This document shows positions 27,995 to 35,704 of a DNA stretch of 64,000 nucleotides, piece after piece. The number at the start of each line of letters is the position of its first letter. Position 1 is the stretch's first letter. The DNA is from Wenyingzhuangia sp. (GTDB taxonomy: Bacteria; Bacteroidota; Bacteroidia; Flavobacteriales; Flavobacteriaceae). The notes under the pieces are model-generated. The model saw nothing but the letters and a program-made list of their open reading frames with translations, searched no databases and was not told the origin of the DNA. The position numbers and the translations under genes are program-made. Location: the NCBI GenBank assembly GCA_020628175.1, contig JAHDFK010000007.1, forward strand, positions 1 through 64,000, in the 5' to 3' direction.

Positions 27995-28288
27995 ATACAT
28001 ATCTTTTAAAGACGAACCAAAACGAGATTTACTTTTTCTAGTTCTTTTGTAGGAATAATAAAACGAGTGTTTTTCGCTGTTAAAGTAATATTGTAACATG
28101 CGGAAATTAATAAAGCCTAATTCTAGTAGAAAAACATAAATTAAAAGAAATTTTGTTTGAAGCAGACTTTCATTTAGTATTTCTACAATAAAATAATGAA
28201 AAGAAAATAATAAGATAAACCAAACAGCAGTTAAGTTTATAATAATTTTTTTAAAATTATAATGAATAGGGAAATTTCTGTTTTTCAT
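27968..28288 (-). CDS. Small hypothetical membrane protein
   Basis: This 106-aa basic protein has two strong hydrophobic segments (about 14-35 and 46-62). It ends in a Lys/Arg/Ser-rich tail (YSYKRTRKSKSRFGSS). Its last 27 bases overlap the 3' end of topB on the opposite strand. I do not recognise a family. The codon pattern and the hydrophobic layout suggest a real gene, but the evidence is modest. Confidence 0.5.
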   Translation of the reverse strand: MKNRNFPIHYNFKKIIINLTAVWFILLFSFHYFIVEILNESLLQTKFLLIYVFLLELGFINFRMLQYYFNSEKHSFYYSYKRTRKSKSRFGSSLKDMYLTIKYLPN

Positions 28289-28355
28289 AACTTGGGGTAA
28301 TTTGGGGATACTAAAACTACAGTTTTTTATTGATGTTGCAAAATAAAGTATAACG

Positions 28356-28856
28356 TTAGTTGTTTTTTTTAGACAATGTTAAGATGCCTTTTTTTATACC
28401 TGGCGATAAAGATTCTAAATAATGTGGTTGAGTAATAAAATCAATTTCACTTTTTAAGTCAGGATGGCTTTCGCAAATTTTATGAATATGTTTGTAGGCT
28501 AAGTATCGAACAGAAGGAGCTTTGGCTATTGTTTCCCATAGAGACATGCAGATATCGAACAGCCGACCTTCTTGTGTTTCGTTTAAGTCCATTTTTAATA
28601 AAATATTTAAAATTTCTCTTTGGTGTCCCTCTTTTTTATGAGCAATTGCTTTTATAAAATCGTTAATATAAGGGGTTATACGGATGTCGTTTTTAGAAGT
28701 GCAATGTTTCAATATCCAAGTGGCCCTCCATGCAAAAGGTTGTTTGTTTGTAATAGCTAATTCTATAGCACTGTAATATACTTCTTCTTGTTCTTGAAAC
28801 AGTTGGATTAAAAAATCTTTGTCGAGTTTGTTGTCTAAAATTTTAGTTAAGTCCAT
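28356..28856 (-). CDS. HEAT-like helical protein beside an AlkC-type glycosylase
   Basis: This 166-aa soluble protein is built of paired helices, for example AFAWRATWILKHC-like and AHKKEGHQREILNILLKMDL stretches, reminiscent of HEAT repeats. The segment WRATWILKHC is at about residues 44-53. There is no membrane segment or catalytic motif. It begins 4 bases downstream of the AlkC-type gene, so the two are almost certainly co-transcribed. A role in DNA repair or as a scaffold is possible but inferred only from that neighbour. Proteins of this type are sometimes labelled adenylosuccinate lyase; I see no lyase signature. Confidence 0.7.
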   Translation of the reverse strand: MDLTKILDNKLDKDFLIQLFQEQEEVYYSAIELAITNKQPFAWRATWILKHCTSKNDIRITPYINDFIKAIAHKKEGHQREILNILLKMDLNETQEGRLFDICMSLWETIAKAPSVRYLAYKHIHKICESHPDLKSEIDFITQPHYLESLSPGIKKGILTLSKKNN

Positions 28857-28860
28857 GCTT

Positions 28861-29961
28861 TTAAAGTTTTAGGTTAAATTCTAGAGTATCAAATTCTTTT
28901 CCATTAGCTGTAATCGAAATTTTATGCAAACCACTATAATATTTACGAGTACTTATTGGTTTAAAATGTTGTTTTTTTTCAACTGCTAATCTTGAGTGAG
29001 CGGTAACATTTTTTTCGCCTATTTGAAACACTTTTTTTGAGAGCGTTCCATTGTTTTTTACATAATACACAGCGTATTCTAAACGGATTCTTAAATCATT
29101 TTTACTGTTGTTAATTACATCAAAATTAAAGATTAAGTTATCACCTAAATAAATAGTTTTTTTATCAATAGTAAAATTTTGAACATCTATTTGTTCGCTG
29201 TTTCCATAGCCAAAAACAGCTAGTATTTTAGGCTCTCCCTGTTTTAGTAAATTTCTATTGGCATGTTTTAAAATCCAATTGGTGTGATCGGTTTCTCCGT
29301 AATATTTTTTGGTAAAATCAATTAGGGTTTTAGGATGATCTTTTGAAATATCATTCAAATTATTCGCAACACTTTTACGAACATATAATTCGCTGTCGTT
29401 TCGTAAATTCTCTAAAATAATTAGTACTTGTTTAGGATCTTTTTTAAAATCGGGCAGTGCCATGGCCCAAGGTAATCTAGGTCTACAACCCTCGCTAGCA
29501 AGTCTTCTAACATGTACGTTCGAATGAAAACTCCATTCGGTCATTTTAGCCATTACATATTGGGTGTTTTTTTTAATAAAAGGTCGAATCGCAAATTCAC
29601 AACTCACAAAAGTAGTGATCAATTCAAAACTAGTTACACTTTCTGTTAAATGCTCTAAGCCATAGGCCTCAACAAAGTCGGGTAAAAACAAATAAGCATA
29701 ACCTCCTTTTATATTGTTTTGGATAAGTATGGGTACTAATTGTTTTATTTCATCCAAAGCTGTTAAAAAATCAGAAGCTAAAAATTGTTGTAGTACGTTT
29801 GCTATATGATGCATTCGTTGTTTTAATTCATACGAATCCCAAGCATCAACAAAAATATGTTCTAAAAATAATTTTTTATCAATAGTTGGTTTTACTTGTT
29901 CTAAAACCGTTAAAAAAGTTTCGAAAAAAGAGTGATTGTATACATTTTTTAAAAGCTCCAT
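28861..29961 (-). CDS. AlkC-type DNA alkylation repair glycosylase
   Basis: This 366-aa protein matches the HEAT-repeat AlkC/AlkD family, which removes N3- and N7-alkylated purines from DNA without base flipping. The diagnostic core is RRLASEGCRPRLPWAMAL (about 155-172), followed by VRKSVANNLNDISKDHP (about 194-210) and NWILKHANRNLLKQG. The last 110 or so residues look like a beta-sandwich (NLIFNFDVINNSKND...), in line with the C-terminal Ig-like domain described for AlkC. That domain and the SEGCRPRLPWA core favour AlkC over the shorter AlkD. It leads a two-gene operon with the HEAT-like protein downstream. Confidence 0.85.
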   Translation of the reverse strand: MELLKNVYNHSFFETFLTVLEQVKPTIDKKLFLEHIFVDAWDSYELKQRMHHIANVLQQFLASDFLTALDEIKQLVPILIQNNIKGGYAYLFLPDFVEAYGLEHLTESVTSFELITTFVSCEFAIRPFIKKNTQYVMAKMTEWSFHSNVHVRRLASEGCRPRLPWAMALPDFKKDPKQVLIILENLRNDSELYVRKSVANNLNDISKDHPKTLIDFTKKYYGETDHTNWILKHANRNLLKQGEPKILAVFGYGNSEQIDVQNFTIDKKTIYLGDNLIFNFDVINNSKNDLRIRLEYAVYYVKNNGTLSKKVFQIGEKNVTAHSRLAVEKKQHFKPISTRKYYSGLHKISITANGKEFDTLEFNLKL

Positions 29962-30009
29962 GGTTTAAGACTTTTGTTAGAAATTAGGTTTGCTCTCAAA
30001 TCAATTCTA

Positions 30010-30017
30010 TATTTTTG
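30010..30017 (+). promoter_or_regulatory. Candidate promoter almost abutting a start codon
   Basis: TATTTTTG matches TAnnTTTG and ends only four bases before the ATG at 30022. If used, the transcript would be leaderless or nearly so. Confidence 0.4.
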
Positions 30018-30021
30018 TTGT

Positions 30022-31242
30022 ATGCAATCACTCTTAATTATAGGTTATGTTTGGCCAGAACCCACGGCAACAGCTGCGGGTAGTAGAATGTTACAAATTA
30101 TAGAACAATTTCAATTGTCAAATTACAAAATTACATTTGTAAGTACAGCTCAAAAACAAACTTCTGCTTTCGATTTATCAACGTTAGGAGTTGCTACTTT
30201 TAGGATCACTTTAAACGATAGTTCTTTTGATGAATTTGTGAAGGAGTTAACTCCTTCAGTTGTATTGTTTGATAGGTTTATGATAGAAGAACAATTTGGT
30301 TGGCGTGTGTTAGAGGAGTGTCCAAATGCGGTACGAATTTTAGATTCTGAAGATTTACATTTTTTACGAAAAGCTAGGCACGAAGCAGTAAAACAGCAAA
30401 AAGAATTACCAACAGAAGTTTTACATACAGACGAAGCTAAAAGAGAAATTGCAAGTATATATAGGTGTGATGCAACCTTAACAATATCTGAATTTGAAAT
30501 AAATTATTTGCAAGAGATTTATAAAATTCCAAAAGATTTATTGTGGTATTTTCCGTTTTTAATAGAGGAAGACCAAGCTTTAAATATTGATTTTTCCGAA
30601 CGAACAGACTTTATGTTTATAGGTAATTTTATGCATGCACCAAACTGGGATGCTGTTTTGTATTTAAAAAAACAACTGTGGCCTATGTTAAAAAAAGAGT
30701 TGCCCAATGCAAGCCTAAAAATTTATGGTGCTTATGCGTCAGACAAGGTGTTTCAGTTACACAATAAAAAAGAAGGTTTTCTAATAATGGGAAGAGCTCC
30801 AAGTGTTAAAGAAGCAATGGAACAAGCTCGTGTATGTTTGGTACCTATTCGTTTTGGCGCAGGACTCAAAGGGAAGTTAATAGACGCAATGCAATACAAT
30901 ACTCCATTTGTAACAAGTACAATAGGAGCAGAGGGAATGTTTGGTGCGATTGATTTTGAAAATTCGATAGCAATTTCGGATAAAGATTTTGTAGCCAAAG
31001 CAATTCGGTTGTATCAAAATACGGAATTGTCTACACAAATGATTTTAAAAGGGAAAGAAGTATTGCGTACGAGGTTTTCTAAAGATAAATACAGAGTAAC
31101 TTTTCAAGAAAAATTAACGTATTTACACGGTAACATAGAGGCTTTAAGAGCGGATAATTTTGTGGGAGCTATGCTACAACATCATAGTTTAAAGAGTACA
31201 AAATATCTGTCTAAATGGATAGAAGAAAAAAATAAGCATTAA
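30022..31242 (+). CDS. Glycosyltransferase, GT-B fold
   Basis: This 406-aa protein has two Rossmann-like halves. The N-terminal half starts SLLIIGYVWPEPTATAAGSR, where the acceptor site lies in GT4-type enzymes. The C-terminal half opens FMFIGNFMHAPNWDAVLYL, and its nucleotide-sugar region contains VPIRFGAGLKGKLIDAMQY, then PFVTSTIGAEGM. These resemble GT4 family transferases that act on surface polysaccharide. The frame is open 16 codons upstream to a TTG at 29974, but the conserved fold starts at the ATG used here. The last four bases overlap the end of the convergent LpxR-like gene. Donor and acceptor are unknown. Confidence 0.85.
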   Translation: MQSLLIIGYVWPEPTATAAGSRMLQIIEQFQLSNYKITFVSTAQKQTSAFDLSTLGVATFRITLNDSSFDEFVKELTPSVVLFDRFMIEEQFGWRVLEECPNAVRILDSEDLHFLRKARHEAVKQQKELPTEVLHTDEAKREIASIYRCDATLTISEFEINYLQEIYKIPKDLLWYFPFLIEEDQALNIDFSERTDFMFIGNFMHAPNWDAVLYLKKQLWPMLKKELPNASLKIYGAYASDKVFQLHNKKEGFLIMGRAPSVKEAMEQARVCLVPIRFGAGLKGKLIDAMQYNTPFVTSTIGAEGMFGAIDFENSIAISDKDFVAKAIRLYQNTELSTQMILKGKEVLRTRFSKDKYRVTFQEKLTYLHGNIEALRADNFVGAMLQHHSLKSTKYLSKWIEEKNKH

Positions 31243-32189
31243 AATTTATAAGCAACTAGTATATTTCCGTAACGTATCCATTTGTTAGAAATTTGTTGCA
31301 CATTTTTAGTGTGTATATGGTATTGATAGCTAAAATTCCAATTCTCTAAATTCCAATAATAACCTATAGTGTTGTGCCATATCATAGGTTGTAAACCAAA
31401 CGTTTTACCAATATTGTTATTTTCTAAAACGCCTGTTACAGTGGCATCAGAAAATTGATAGGTTATATGTGATTTTAGCCCCCAATAACTTTCTCTAACC
31501 CAAGTGTTTTTTTGGGTTTGCAAAGCAGTATCAAAAAAAGTAGTGTTGTTTAGGTTTGTCGTTTTGTTTGTAGAGCGGTTAAACTTAATGGCAATTCCTG
31601 AAGAGATATTCGAAAAAATACGATTTAAATTAAGTTTATGATAGGTGGCTATTCTAAATCGATCATCACTTATAATTGGAAGTAAACGTGTATAATTTGC
31701 AAATATACCAAAACCATACTTTTCTTTTACTTGATGTTTCCAACCATTAGATGGATCAATATCATAAAAATGATGTATGAAATTTTGAGCTTCTTCGGCA
31801 CCTGTTTTTTTTCCAATCCCATTTAAACTTATTCCAAAAGTTAGTAGCGTTTCTGTGTTGCTAAATTGTTCAGAAAAATTTAAATAGGCATAACCTGCAT
31901 AAGGTCTATCTTGGTAAAAAAGCGATGGGACGTTATTTCGATAAGGGTTGTAAATGTTTTGACCTAGGGTTATATTTTGTATTCTTTTCGAAAAATTTAA
32001 AAATTGGGTATCAAAAGCTTCTTTGTAGTAAATGGCTAAACCATTAGTATAATATTGATCTAGAAAAAAGGAAACATACAAATCATTATCACTCACAAAA
32101 CCAATTTCTCTTTTTTTAGCTTGCTGAGCACTAGTTGTATAGATATTCAGGCATAGAAAAGTATAAAAAAGAAGTTTTGCAATTTTCAT
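31239..32189 (-). CDS. LpxR-like outer-membrane protein (DUF2219)
   Basis: This 316-aa protein has a signal peptide ending near TTSAQQ and a beta-barrel-like remainder. In Salmonella, LpxR removes the 3'-acyloxyacyl group of lipid A. The family markers are present: SDNDLY (34-39, carrying the Asn-Asp pair), DQYYTNGLAIYY (44-55), QDRPYAGYAYLNFSEQF, and the segment with GWKHQVKEKYGFG. These fit a lipid A 3'-O-deacylase-type barrel, but activity in a bacteroidete lipid A background is inferred. It is transcribed away from the PPK2 operon and overlaps the glycosyltransferase end by four bases. Confidence 0.82.
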   Translation of the reverse strand: MKIAKLLFYTFLCLNIYTTSAQQAKKREIGFVSDNDLYVSFFLDQYYTNGLAIYYKEAFDTQFLNFSKRIQNITLGQNIYNPYRNNVPSLFYQDRPYAGYAYLNFSEQFSNTETLLTFGISLNGIGKKTGAEEAQNFIHHFYDIDPSNGWKHQVKEKYGFGIFANYTRLLPIISDDRFRIATYHKLNLNRIFSNISSGIAIKFNRSTNKTTNLNNTTFFDTALQTQKNTWVRESYWGLKSHITYQFSDATVTGVLENNNIGKTFGLQPMIWHNTIGYYWNLENWNFSYQYHIHTKNVQQISNKWIRYGNILVAYKF

Positions 32190-32302
32190 TAAAAGTAAAT
32201 TCTCTCGAGCTAAAATACAATTATTAACTAAGCTAGGCTATGTTTACATGTTTAGAATATGTATATTTACTAGAACCAAAAAAGCATATAATCATTAGGT
32301 AA

Positions 32303-33160
32303 ATGAGTGAGAAAGGCAAACTTAGTTTAGAAGATATTTCAGCAAGTACTTCGAGGGACGAATTAATTTCGAAGTTAGAAGCGCAAGGTATAGCTACTGC
32401 TGAAATTTTAAATAAAATTACATACGAAAAAGAGCTAAAGTTACTTCAGGTAGAATTGGTGAAATTACAGCAATGGATTAAAAAAAATAACAAACGAGTA
32501 GCTGTTATTTTCGAAGGTCGAGATGCTGCTGGTAAAGGAGGTTCTATACGTAGATTTATGGAACATCTAAATCCACGTTCTACGCGATTGGTAGCCTTAA
32601 ACAAGCCTACAGATATAGAAAGAGGGCAATGGTATTTTATGCGTTATATTAAAGAATTACCCAACCCTGGTGAAATTGTGTTTTTTGATAGAAGTTGGTA
32701 CAATAGAGCGGTGGTAGAGCCTGTAATGGGGTTTTGTTCTGACGAGCAATACAAAACATTTATGACGCAGGTACCCGAGTTTGAGCATATGCTGTACGAG
32801 GATGATTTGATTATTATTAAATTTTGGTTGTCAATTTCAAAAGAAGAACAATTAAAGCGTTTTGATTCTCGTCAAGAAAATCCGTTAAAACGTTGGAAAT
32901 TTAGTCCGGTAGATAAAAAAGGACAAGAACTTTGGGATCGATATACGCATTACAAAGACAATATGTTTAGTAAAACACATACAACCTATAGTCCGTGGGT
33001 AATTGTGAGAACTAACGATAAGCAAAAAGCGCGTTTAGAAAGCATTCGTTATGTACTTTCTAAATTCGATTATGATGGAAAAGAAGAGGCGCAAACCAAC
33101 TTGTTTCCCGATCCTAATGTTGTGATGCATTATTTTAGATCATCTTACCAAATAGACTAA
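32303..33160 (+). CDS. Polyphosphate kinase 2 family protein (first of two)
   Basis: PPK2 enzymes transfer phosphate between polyphosphate and nucleoside di- or monophosphates. The P-loop is FEGRDAAGKGGS (Walker A at 72-80), and the Walker B region is VFFDRSWYNRAVVEPV (126-141). A long lid module with QWYFMRYIKELP precedes it. At 285 aa it is a single-domain enzyme. The start follows a divergent 113-base region shared with the LpxR-like gene. It is followed after 4 bases by a second, clearly different PPK2 and then by an unrecognised gene. Whether it makes ATP/GTP or polyphosphate cannot be read directly. Confidence 0.93.
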   Translation: MSEKGKLSLEDISASTSRDELISKLEAQGIATAEILNKITYEKELKLLQVELVKLQQWIKKNNKRVAVIFEGRDAAGKGGSIRRFMEHLNPRSTRLVALNKPTDIERGQWYFMRYIKELPNPGEIVFFDRSWYNRAVVEPVMGFCSDEQYKTFMTQVPEFEHMLYEDDLIIIKFWLSISKEEQLKRFDSRQENPLKRWKFSPVDKKGQELWDRYTHYKDNMFSKTHTTYSPWVIVRTNDKQKARLESIRYVLSKFDYDGKEEAQTNLFPDPNVVMHYFRSSYQID

Positions 33161-33164
33161 TTGT

Positions 33165-33947
33165 ATGGAGAATTTAACAGAAAAAGACCTAAAGAACTTA
33201 CATAGCAAAAAAGGTTTACAAGCTTTATTGTCTGATGAGAAACCGAATGTTCAGAAAGCATTAAAAAGTGTGAATTATATAAAAACACTTAAAAGTTTGC
33301 AGAAAGAACTGATTAAAATGCATGAAGAAATAATTGAAAACAACGATAGAGTGATTGTTGTTTTTGAAGGGAGAGATGCTGCCGGAAAAGGAGGAGCTAT
33401 TCGACGTATTACAGAGCGTATCAATCCACGACATTTTAGAATTGTAGCTTTGCCAAAACCTACCGAAGATGAAAGTACACAATGGTATTTTCAACGCTAT
33501 ATCAATCAGTTTCCCAAAGCTGGCGAAATTGTTTTTTTTGATAGAAGTTGGTACAACAGAGCGGTAGTAGAGCCTGTAAATGGTTTTTGTACGCAAGAAG
33601 AATACGACAGGTTTATGAACAACGTAAACGATTTTGAGCGTATGATTACTTCGTCTGGAATTAAGCTTGTAAAAGTGTACATGTCTATAGGTAAAGAAGA
33701 GCAAGCAAAACGTTTTGAAGAAATTAAAAATAATCCGTTAAAGCAATGGAAAATGACTCCCGTAGATGAAAAAGCACAAGAATTATGGGACGAATATACA
33801 AAGTACAAAAAAGTAATGTTTGCAAGTACGAATACCGAGCATGCGCCTTGGAAAATCATAAAAGCAAATAAAAAAACATGGGCAAGAATACAGTCAATGA
33901 AATATTTATTAGCAAAAATACCTTACAATAAAAAAAGAAAGATTTAG
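33165..33947 (+). CDS. Polyphosphate kinase 2 family protein (second of two)
   Basis: This 260-aa paralogue of the preceding gene has the same core: FEGRDAAGKGGA (Walker A at 69-77) and VFFDRSWYNRAVVEPV (123-138). The two proteins share these blocks but differ widely elsewhere, for example in the N-terminal 40 residues and the C-terminus, so this is not a recent duplication. The pair may have different nucleotide preference (ADP versus GDP or AMP). It lies 4 bases after the first PPK2 and 5 bases before the 356-aa gene. Confidence 0.93.
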   Translation: MENLTEKDLKNLHSKKGLQALLSDEKPNVQKALKSVNYIKTLKSLQKELIKMHEEIIENNDRVIVVFEGRDAAGKGGAIRRITERINPRHFRIVALPKPTEDESTQWYFQRYINQFPKAGEIVFFDRSWYNRAVVEPVNGFCTQEEYDRFMNNVNDFERMITSSGIKLVKVYMSIGKEEQAKRFEEIKNNPLKQWKMTPVDEKAQELWDEYTKYKKVMFASTNTEHAPWKIIKANKKTWARIQSMKYLLAKIPYNKKRKI

Positions 33948-33952
33948 TCTTT

Positions 33953-35023
33953 ATGGAAGAACAGAAATATCAAAATATTTCGAAAAAAAAGCCTACCTAT
34001 CCTATTCAGCCTTTTTTTGATACTTATTTATCTACTTACAATAGAAATGCATTAATTCCTGTTTTTTACGATGATTTGCTTCGTTTTTCGGGCGCTGTAG
34101 AGGTGTACGATGATAATGACGAAGACACACTTTGGGTACGCGTGTACTATTCGGAGCACGAGCGTATAACGATTGATAAAGATTTAAAAAAAGTATATTC
34201 TATATTGCATGGAGACGGATCGGATACTTCTGTACCTTTTTTAAGTATTGATGCTGTTGATTATTGCACGTTTGGAAATTCAAAACCTTTTAGAATTAAG
34301 GTGCGAAATATTTTAAACGACAATTATACATACATGTATATTAAAAAAGCAGATGCCTCTAGAATTTATGGATTGGAATTAGAGCATTTGTTATCGCCCA
34401 ACAGAATTAACTTTTTGGTATATAAAGATACGTTAATAGAAGATCATATATCGGGTATACCAGGAGATACGTTTATTGCTGAAGGGTTAGATTCTTATTC
34501 AATTGCGACACAAAAACAAATAGCAAAAGAATACGTAAAGTTTAACGAGCGTTGTATTGTACGTTTGTTAGGCGATATGCGTTCGTACAATTATGTAATT
34601 GTACCTACCCACGATTTTGACCAGGTGCGTTATAGAATTAGAGCCATAGATTTTGATCAGCAATGTTACGAAGGTAGATTGCGTGTGTACATGCCACAGT
34701 TTTTAAAAGAAAACAATCAGTATGTAGAAATGGTACACAACAATTTAAGACCAGAGTCTATAGAGCAATACAAACAAGAAGAGCGCTCTACCATTGCCAA
34801 ACGAATTTTATTAGGAAAAAAGAGAATTCGTGAGTTGTTAAATTGCATGTTACAAGACACTATATCATCAAAAGAAAAAATAGAACTGCTAAAAAAAGAT
34901 TTGTTTGATTATACCAAAGAAGTAAAATTTAAAAAATGTACTTGCATGGGCGAAATTTTAGAAACAGCTTTCGATTTTGTGGTAAAACATTATCAAGATG
35001 TAAATGGTTTTCGAGTAGGTTAA
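33953..35023 (+). CDS. Unrecognised 356-aa protein of the PPK2 operon with kinase-like motifs
   Basis: I do not recognise this family by name. The order of motifs suggests a protein-kinase/aminoglycoside-phosphotransferase fold. YMYIKKADASRIYGLELEHL (127-146) resembles the beta3 lysine (Lys131 or Lys132) and helix-C glutamate (Glu144). LIEDHISGIPGDTF (161-174) resembles the hinge. RLLGDMRSYNYVIV (204-217) resembles the catalytic loop, with Asp208 and Asn213. IRAIDFDQ (229-236) resembles the metal-binding DFD. The first 110 residues are a separate beta-rich region and the last 80 are helical, ending with CTCMGEILETAFDFV. It starts 5 bases after the second PPK2, so a role tied to polyphosphate or nucleotides is likely but unproven. 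Confidence 0.75.
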   Translation: MEEQKYQNISKKKPTYPIQPFFDTYLSTYNRNALIPVFYDDLLRFSGAVEVYDDNDEDTLWVRVYYSEHERITIDKDLKKVYSILHGDGSDTSVPFLSIDAVDYCTFGNSKPFRIKVRNILNDNYTYMYIKKADASRIYGLELEHLLSPNRINFLVYKDTLIEDHISGIPGDTFIAEGLDSYSIATQKQIAKEYVKFNERCIVRLLGDMRSYNYVIVPTHDFDQVRYRIRAIDFDQQCYEGRLRVYMPQFLKENNQYVEMVHNNLRPESIEQYKQEERSTIAKRILLGKKRIRELLNCMLQDTISSKEKIELLKKDLFDYTKEVKFKKCTCMGEILETAFDFVVKHYQDVNGFRVG

Positions 35024-35054
35024 AAAAAGAAAAGTATTTTAAGTATCTATTTAA

Positions 35055-35606
35055 ATGAATCAATTATTAAAATATAGAGAGCAACTTCATTTAACGCAAC
35101 AACAGTTATCCGAGAAAGCTAATGTTTCTGTAAGAACCATTCAGAGAATTGAGGCAGGACAACCATTAAAAGGTCATACGCTCACAGCGTTGGCTACAGC
35201 CTTAGAGGTTACAACAGATGAATTACTTGGAAAAGTACCAGAGTCAAAAGAGGAGAAAAAAACAGAAAATAGATTATTAATAAAATTGATCAATCTTTCT
35301 TCTTTGCCATTTATATGGTTGCCGCTAGCTAGTATTATTGTTCCGTTAATCATTATGTATTGGAAAAGAGAAATTAATTCTACTACCAAACAAATTATTA
35401 CCCTTCAAATTATTTGGACCATAGCATTTCCAATAATTGTACTATTGGTCATTTTTTTAAGAAACCTTTTTCAGTATAGTAATCAGGCTATTCCGTTTAC
35501 TATGTTGGCACTTTTGTTGTTAAATGTGTATGTAATTTTAAAAAATACAGCTTCTTTAGATAAAAAAGGAGAGTTATCTATCTTTTTGAAATTCAGTATT
35601 TTATAA
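35055..35606 (+). CDS. XRE-family regulator with C-terminal membrane segments
   Basis: The first 58 residues of this 183-aa protein form a Cro/C1-type helix-turn-helix with LHLTQQQLSEKANVSVRTIQ and RIEAGQPLKG. A charged linker follows, then three hydrophobic segments at about 83-101, 113-135 and 147-163, resembling small DUF4870-like membrane modules. This would be a membrane-tethered transcription factor. It is 31 bases after the PPK2 operon and could be part of it or respond with the next gene; no direct evidence links them. Confidence 0.8.
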   Translation: MNQLLKYREQLHLTQQQLSEKANVSVRTIQRIEAGQPLKGHTLTALATALEVTTDELLGKVPESKEEKKTENRLLIKLINLSSLPFIWLPLASIIVPLIIMYWKREINSTTKQIITLQIIWTIAFPIIVLLVIFLRNLFQYSNQAIPFTMLALLLLNVYVILKNTASLDKKGELSIFLKFSIL

Positions 35607-35704
35607 TTTTTGTCGTGCGATTGTCATGTTATTGACAGGCAAAATTTTAGAGTTTTAATATTGATGTGATGTACTATTGTACTCGAACAAAAAATCAATT
35701 TAAA

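Noticed and set aside
33261..33859. Minus-strand frames of 147 and 117 codons inside the second PPK2
   Set aside because: They are antisense shadows of a strongly conserved coding region.
32303..33947. Tandem PPK2 genes as a recent duplication or assembly error
   Set aside because: Only the core motifs match; the rest of the proteins and DNA differ widely.
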